This document shows, one piece after another, positions 26,001 through 32,000 of a DNA stretch of 64,000 bases; the stretch's first letter is position 1, and the number at the start of each line of letters is the position of its first letter. This stretch comes from Leptasterias polaris. Its lineage: Eukaryota; Echinodermata; Asteroidea; Forcipulatida; Asteriidae. The stretch is from contig JAZGTN010000086.1 of NCBI GenBank assembly GCA_037783415.1, forward strand, positions 982,001 through 1,046,000, read 5' to 3'. A program made the position numbers and the translations under genes. Under the pieces are notes generated by a model. The model searched no databases. It was not told where the DNA came from and was given only the letters and a program-made list of their open reading frames with translations.

Positions 26001-29000
26001 GTCATATGTCTGTGAATGGAAACCAGAGCTGTTTGTTTACAATCCTGACCAGAAATACCCCAGGGTATATCTAGGTGACCTGGTTACTGCTTGTTTTCAC
26101 CCTGGGGCTGTTTCATGTGTCAATTTCACTAATTACATAATGCGCCTACCGCGTGAGCCACCTCGTTCCTCGGAGCAAATCACAAAATATTCGCTTCTCG
26201 CAGGGCACAAGTGTAACATTGGTAATTGTCAAAGACAATTTTTACTTTACAATTGCCTTGGTTGCCAAGTGTCTGTATGGTGTGTATGATGTTGATCCTT
26301 TCAGTTTTATTAAGATTAATGCACGCCATCTTGACACTCTTAAATTTCATCATACATGTGCTAGAACCGATGCTTTTAAATTTACTGTTTTTAACAGGTT
26401 TCCTGTCTACTTTGACAATTTACCCTCCCATGTTAGGCACCAACTTTTGACAAGCCTCCCTGGTTTTGTTAGAGGAACCAAGAAGCATTTTAAATAAATC
26501 AGCTGGCTGGTCCAGACATAACGCTGTTTTTTGTATTTTTGTATTTTTGTATTTTTCTGAGTTGCCCGGCTTGGCTTGGTGGTGGATAATGTGTATCTCT
26601 CCTGGGGAGGGTTTGTTTGGTCTTTCGTGGTTTAGAACCAAAAGGTCAGCCACTTTGAAAGTGACTTTTTGTCACTATTGGCTTCCCCTGCCAGGGTTAT
26701 TTGTTTTTGTTTTGCTTCTTTCGTTTTACGGTACCACCCCCACTGGAGGTTTTTTCCTATACATGCTTCTGCCCACCAAGCCAGGTTCCTCAGTACTAAT
26801 TGCTAGGTGAGTTTACATTTGTGTATTATTCTCTAAACTATTGTATTGTTTGTTCTTGTAGATCCTTTGATTTGCAAATTATCTTTTTAAAATGATTTTT
26901 GTTAAACCATAAAAAGGGTCAACATGGGTCATGGTAACTCTTGTCTAACATTTAATGCTGAAAGGGTTTATAACTGAAAAGAAATTGAAAATCGTGTGTG
27001 TAGTTCTTGAGATATGGTTCAACTTCCGGTTGACCCGGAAGTAAAGGTCAACATGGGGTCACGGTTACCCAAGGCGATTACTCCAATGCCCAAGGAGTCT
27101 ATAACTGAAAAAGTTTGAAAATCGGTTGTGTAGTTCTTGAGATATGGTCTCACTTCCGGTTGACCCGGAAGTAAAGGTCAACATGGGGTCACGGTTACCC
27201 AAGGCTAATCTCCCATGCCCAAGGTGTCTATAATTGAAAAAGTGTTTTTAAATCGGCTGTGTAATTCTTGAGATATGGTCCCACTTCCAGTTGACCCATA
27301 GGTAAAGGTCAACATGGGGTCACGGTTACCCAATGCTAATCTCCAATGCCCAAGGAGTCTATAACTGAAAACAGTTTGACGATCGGGGGTATACTTTTCG
27401 AGATATAGTGGTCTAAAGATTGGCTAATTAAATATTCATGTAATTATAACTAAGTAATGTAATTAATTAAGCTAAGCTAATTACATTTAACTATAACTAT
27501 ATGACCTAGGCTTTATTATGATATGGGATCTGACTCTTTTATACCTAGCCAAGTATGATTTTTAGAGGCCACAAAATACGTATACAAAGCCTATGGCTTT
27601 TTGACGGAAGGAAAGAAAAATAACTAAACATTAGGTGTTTGTGAAAAAACACAGAGCTGTTCCGTGTCATTTTCCTTTGATTAAGCACTCCAGACCTTCA
27701 AAGTTTGCCTGACTTCGAGATACAAGACCGTTCACCTTTGACATGCTCTTATTTTGACTTTAAATGTGCCCATTGTATGAATTGTAATGTTGGAGACAAG
27801 ATGTGCACTAGGCATAAACTCAAGATGGCTACTTTATTCAACAACTCAGAACATGTGACATTGGTCAAGTCTCAACACATGGTGGCGCTATTACAGTTAC
27901 ATGAAGCATGATAATAGATTATTACACCTTTCAAAATCTTCATAATTACCTTCATTCTGAAACTGACTCTAAACTGAACAGGTTTCACAAGTTAGGAGTT
28001 AAAGTGCACTGAGAACTACAGAACTGACAAGTTAGTACATAAAATTTACGAGATACCCCTAATACCAAAGAACAGGTCTAAAGTAAGCATGAAAAGCAAA
28101 CTGAACCATTCTATCGAGGAACAGGTCTCGCAAGTTAGTACCCAGGTAGCAAGCCCATATGGGCCCCATATGAGTCCCATATGGGCCACTTCATATTCTG
28201 CCCATATGGGATTGCACACATTTTCCCCATATGAAACCCATATGGGCCCTTGCATGTTATGCCCATATGGGAATGCCCATGTTCTCCCCATATAATACCC
28301 ATATGGGACAATGCATATTTTGTACATAATGGGCTAGCCCACGTTTTCCCCATATGATACCATATGGTCCACTGCATATTCTGCCCATATTATGGGATTG
28401 CCAATGTTCTCCCCCTATGATAACCATAATCATGAGACACTGCATATTTTGCCCATATGGGCTAGCCCATGTTTTTCCCATATGGGCCCCATATGGGAAT
28501 ATTCCCCATAACCCACACCTATAAGGGCCCCCATATGGGTACCATATGGGTTGGCCCAGGTCCATATGGCCCAGATATTTCCCATATGGGCCCCATATAC
28601 GCCTCTCTTAATATTCATGCATGACGTCATAATTCTTACTTAAAATGAGGCTATAGGCGCGCGTCAGCCACCACTTGCAGTGGCTGCGCCTATGGCCTCG
28701 TTTTGGGTTAGAATTGTGACGTACTCGAGCATAAATATTAAGAGAGGCGTATGGGCTTGCTACCTGGGTAATAATAATAATAATAATATCAAGCATTTAT
28801 AAAGCGCCATCTATCTAGCTAGGCTATTCCGAGGCGCATATTATTACCCCTGGTCACTGGGCCATTTTTATCAATCCTGAAACCATATCAGCTCCCTGGG
28901 GAGTATATACAGCCTGTGCTGCAATATATGCGCTACTAGGCTAAATCCATCACAAAATCCATCTCTGCCCTCACAGGTACCCATTTTACCCCTGGGTGGA

Positions 29001-32000
29001 GAGAAGCAATTATAGTTAAGTGTCTTGCTCAGGGACACAAGTGTCACGACCGGGACTCGAACCCACACTCTGCTGAACAGAAACACCAGAGCTTGAGTTC
29101 GGTGCTCTTATCCACTCGGCCACGACACGCCAGTGGCAGTTACACGGTTACACGGTTAACCAACCGATCAACCGGTTAAAGGTTTACGGTTCGGATAAAT
29201 GTTTTAAAAAATGATCGCAAAGTGCCACGAAATGCTGACCATAATAATTGCGATCACGACTTAAACAGCACACGATCCCATGTGACACACACACACATAT
29301 CGTTTCCAATTTTTGTACAGGCTTGTAATCTTTGTTGTTTCATTACTCTGTGTGCCGCAATATAAAACATTGATTAATTTGTTCGTGCTTTACACAAGAT
29401 ACAAGAGTGAAATTCCATAAATCCATAGTACATGTACATAGGGGTGTAACGATACATTGACGATAACAATGATAAAGACCGCTATTATACAGCATTGCAG
29501 TAACTTTATTTTATCATGACGGTAGTGGGTAGGCATACACAGAGCTGTGGGGACTTTAACACAGTGGATCACAGGTCCCCGCAACTTTTTTCTATGCTAA
29601 ACTGGGTCCCCACAGCGTGATTCTTTAGAAAAGGGAATAATAGAACAACAATAGCAAGCCACATAACTGTGCGTGCAAAAGACTGTGTGTGTTTGTTTCA
29701 CACACAATTTTAAAATACGTAAACACTTGAAATTGTTGTGCTTGTCTTATTTCTGTGTTATAAGTTATTCCATGTGTAACATTTTCTGAACTTAATTATT
29801 AATTCATTATGAAATGATCGTGATGCATTGTCATTTAATGGCACTCTAATAGAGTGATCATATCAAACCATTTCACTACTCTCGGTATGTAACTTATTGA
29901 AATATAATTCCAGAGGTTGAAATTGACTTGAATTTTATGGTAGCCAACAAAGCTAGTCATGCCAACATGTTACTGTAGAGGTCGCTTATGCCCCCCTCCT
30001 AAATTTTCATATATTATGCCCCCTCTAATTTTTCAATAGCTGCTTGACAACCCCTTTGTTTCAACAGCCGATTTAAGCCAATCAAAAGGTTGGAAATACC
30101 TCAATGAGTGGCTGGGTATGGGTCTCACCCCACAGCAGTCCCCCCATACTGGATGATGTGGCAGTGAGATAAAGACATATCATGAAAAGTGAAAGACCCA
30201 ACTCATTGTGAATTCTTATTTCATCCTTTTATACAGGTATGTGGATTTTAATTTGTATAATCCAATACGTTCATAAACTTATGATTGATATGGTATTATT
30301 CTAAACTTGTTTTAACTCAAGTATAGGAGAGATTTATCTCCTCAAATTTAGCTATAACTTTCACCATGAACCACGATGTGTGTAGGCCTATGCTTTACTA
30401 ATTGGGTTGAAACATGGTTAAGCTCAAGAGTGTACTGAATTGATTTAGAATTTTATTCCATTTCCTTATTATGTTTTGATTAATTAACTTGAGTTTCTGA
30501 TAGCTCATATTCTAGAAATGTTTGATGCTCAGAATTGTGTTTTATGACTTCTCCAACTATGCATATTTCTAGAGGAAAAGCAGGGGGTAGTTCCCCATCT
30601 TTTATAAGTTTATTTGTACAGTACTTTATGTATGTAGATACACGTGTACAAAAGACCACCCTGGTCTGAGACAGTAACTCTTAGTGGAGACTGAAAGCCT
30701 GGAAGGGTCATTAACTTAAACCCCTGAGGGCTTGGTCAGCAGTAGCTCTTAAATAGCCAAGATAGCCTGGGATAGCCTTGCTGCCTGAACAACCTTCTTT
30801 GTTTTATTTGATAAGAGGCAAGTGCCAGGTTAGAAAGTGACTTTGCCTAGTTTTAGCCAAGTTGATTTTGTTCATACCAGATCCAAGACTTTGCTCATGT
30901 CCCAGTAGGGTTTGTTTATGTGTTTATTTATCCTTTACAGTTAATGTGTTTCTTTGTTTTGACAATTCGGCAAAAACACTGTGATTGCTTTACTTATGAA
31001 GTTTAGTTTCAGAAGTGAACAGATGTAGTCAGTATTAATAGATTTCGACCTATATAGTGTATATGTTTATTGACACTCTGAGTCTTTGTTTATTGCAAAT
31101 GATACTAGGATTGAAGTGAGGCAGAGGAAATGATTAGTGTCGAAACAATGACAAGTTTCTAAGTAATTGTTTAAGTATTATTATTATTATTATTAAAGAT
31201 TGATACTGGATGATGTGGCAGTGAGATAAAGACATATGATTAAAAGTGAAATACCCAACTCATTGTGAATTCTTATTTCATCCTTTTATATTGAATTTCT
31301 TCAATTAATGTACACCGTGGAGTAACCTCTGATTCACGACGGGTGCAACATTTGGCACCTCCGACGGGACAGGTGTGTTTCAGCATTACATCCGTTAGAA
31401 TGCTCAACGACAGCGCCTGTCCAGCGACCATGAACCTGAACCCAAGACCCAAGCTACAGTAGCCATGGTAACAGGACAATATTACAATATTACAATAATT
31501 GAAATAAGGAAGAATAAGAGTATTATAAAGAGAAAATAGGGTGGATGGAGGAAGAAAAGCACGTAGTTTAGACAGAACACCAATATTTTTTGAAATAGTC
31601 TTGGAAACGGAAGAAATGTGGTCACTCCAGGTGAGTTTGTCATTTAGGATGACGCCAAGAAATTTAGTAGATTTAACCAGACTAATGGGAGTGTTGTCGA
31701 TAATGATAGAAGTGCTAGGATTGGGATTTTTTGTTTTGCTGAAGAGAATGCATTTGGAAGAGAATGCATTTGGTTTTACCTATAGACCTACAGCAGGGGA
31801 CGCTGGAATGTAATTTTGGATTTTCTCAAACCATGTATACTCCGCGGCAAGGTAGGTTCAGGTAAAATGTACCTTTTGGCTGTCGGACAACACGTATTAT
31901 TTTGTTGTATCTAATAACTGTGGGATGTAAACTTGCGACCTCCTGTTCTAAACCAGCTTTCTCCACCCAAAACTAGCTGTCAAGCACATATTTTCATATT

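Noticed and set aside
26466..26810. 114-codon plus-strand frame rich in hydrophobic residues
   Set aside because: It overlaps the end of a LINE fragment and reads a T-rich 3' UTR, which gives Phe/Leu-rich chance peptides.
28138..28600. Serum-response (CArG) boxes in the CATATG element
   Set aside because: The core is CC-ATAT-GG with four A/T bases. A CArG box needs six.
29137..29290. Telomere-like or centromeric satellite in the 'cggttaacc' segments
   Set aside because: The hexamer-like pieces are only part of a unit several hundred bases long. No short array is present.
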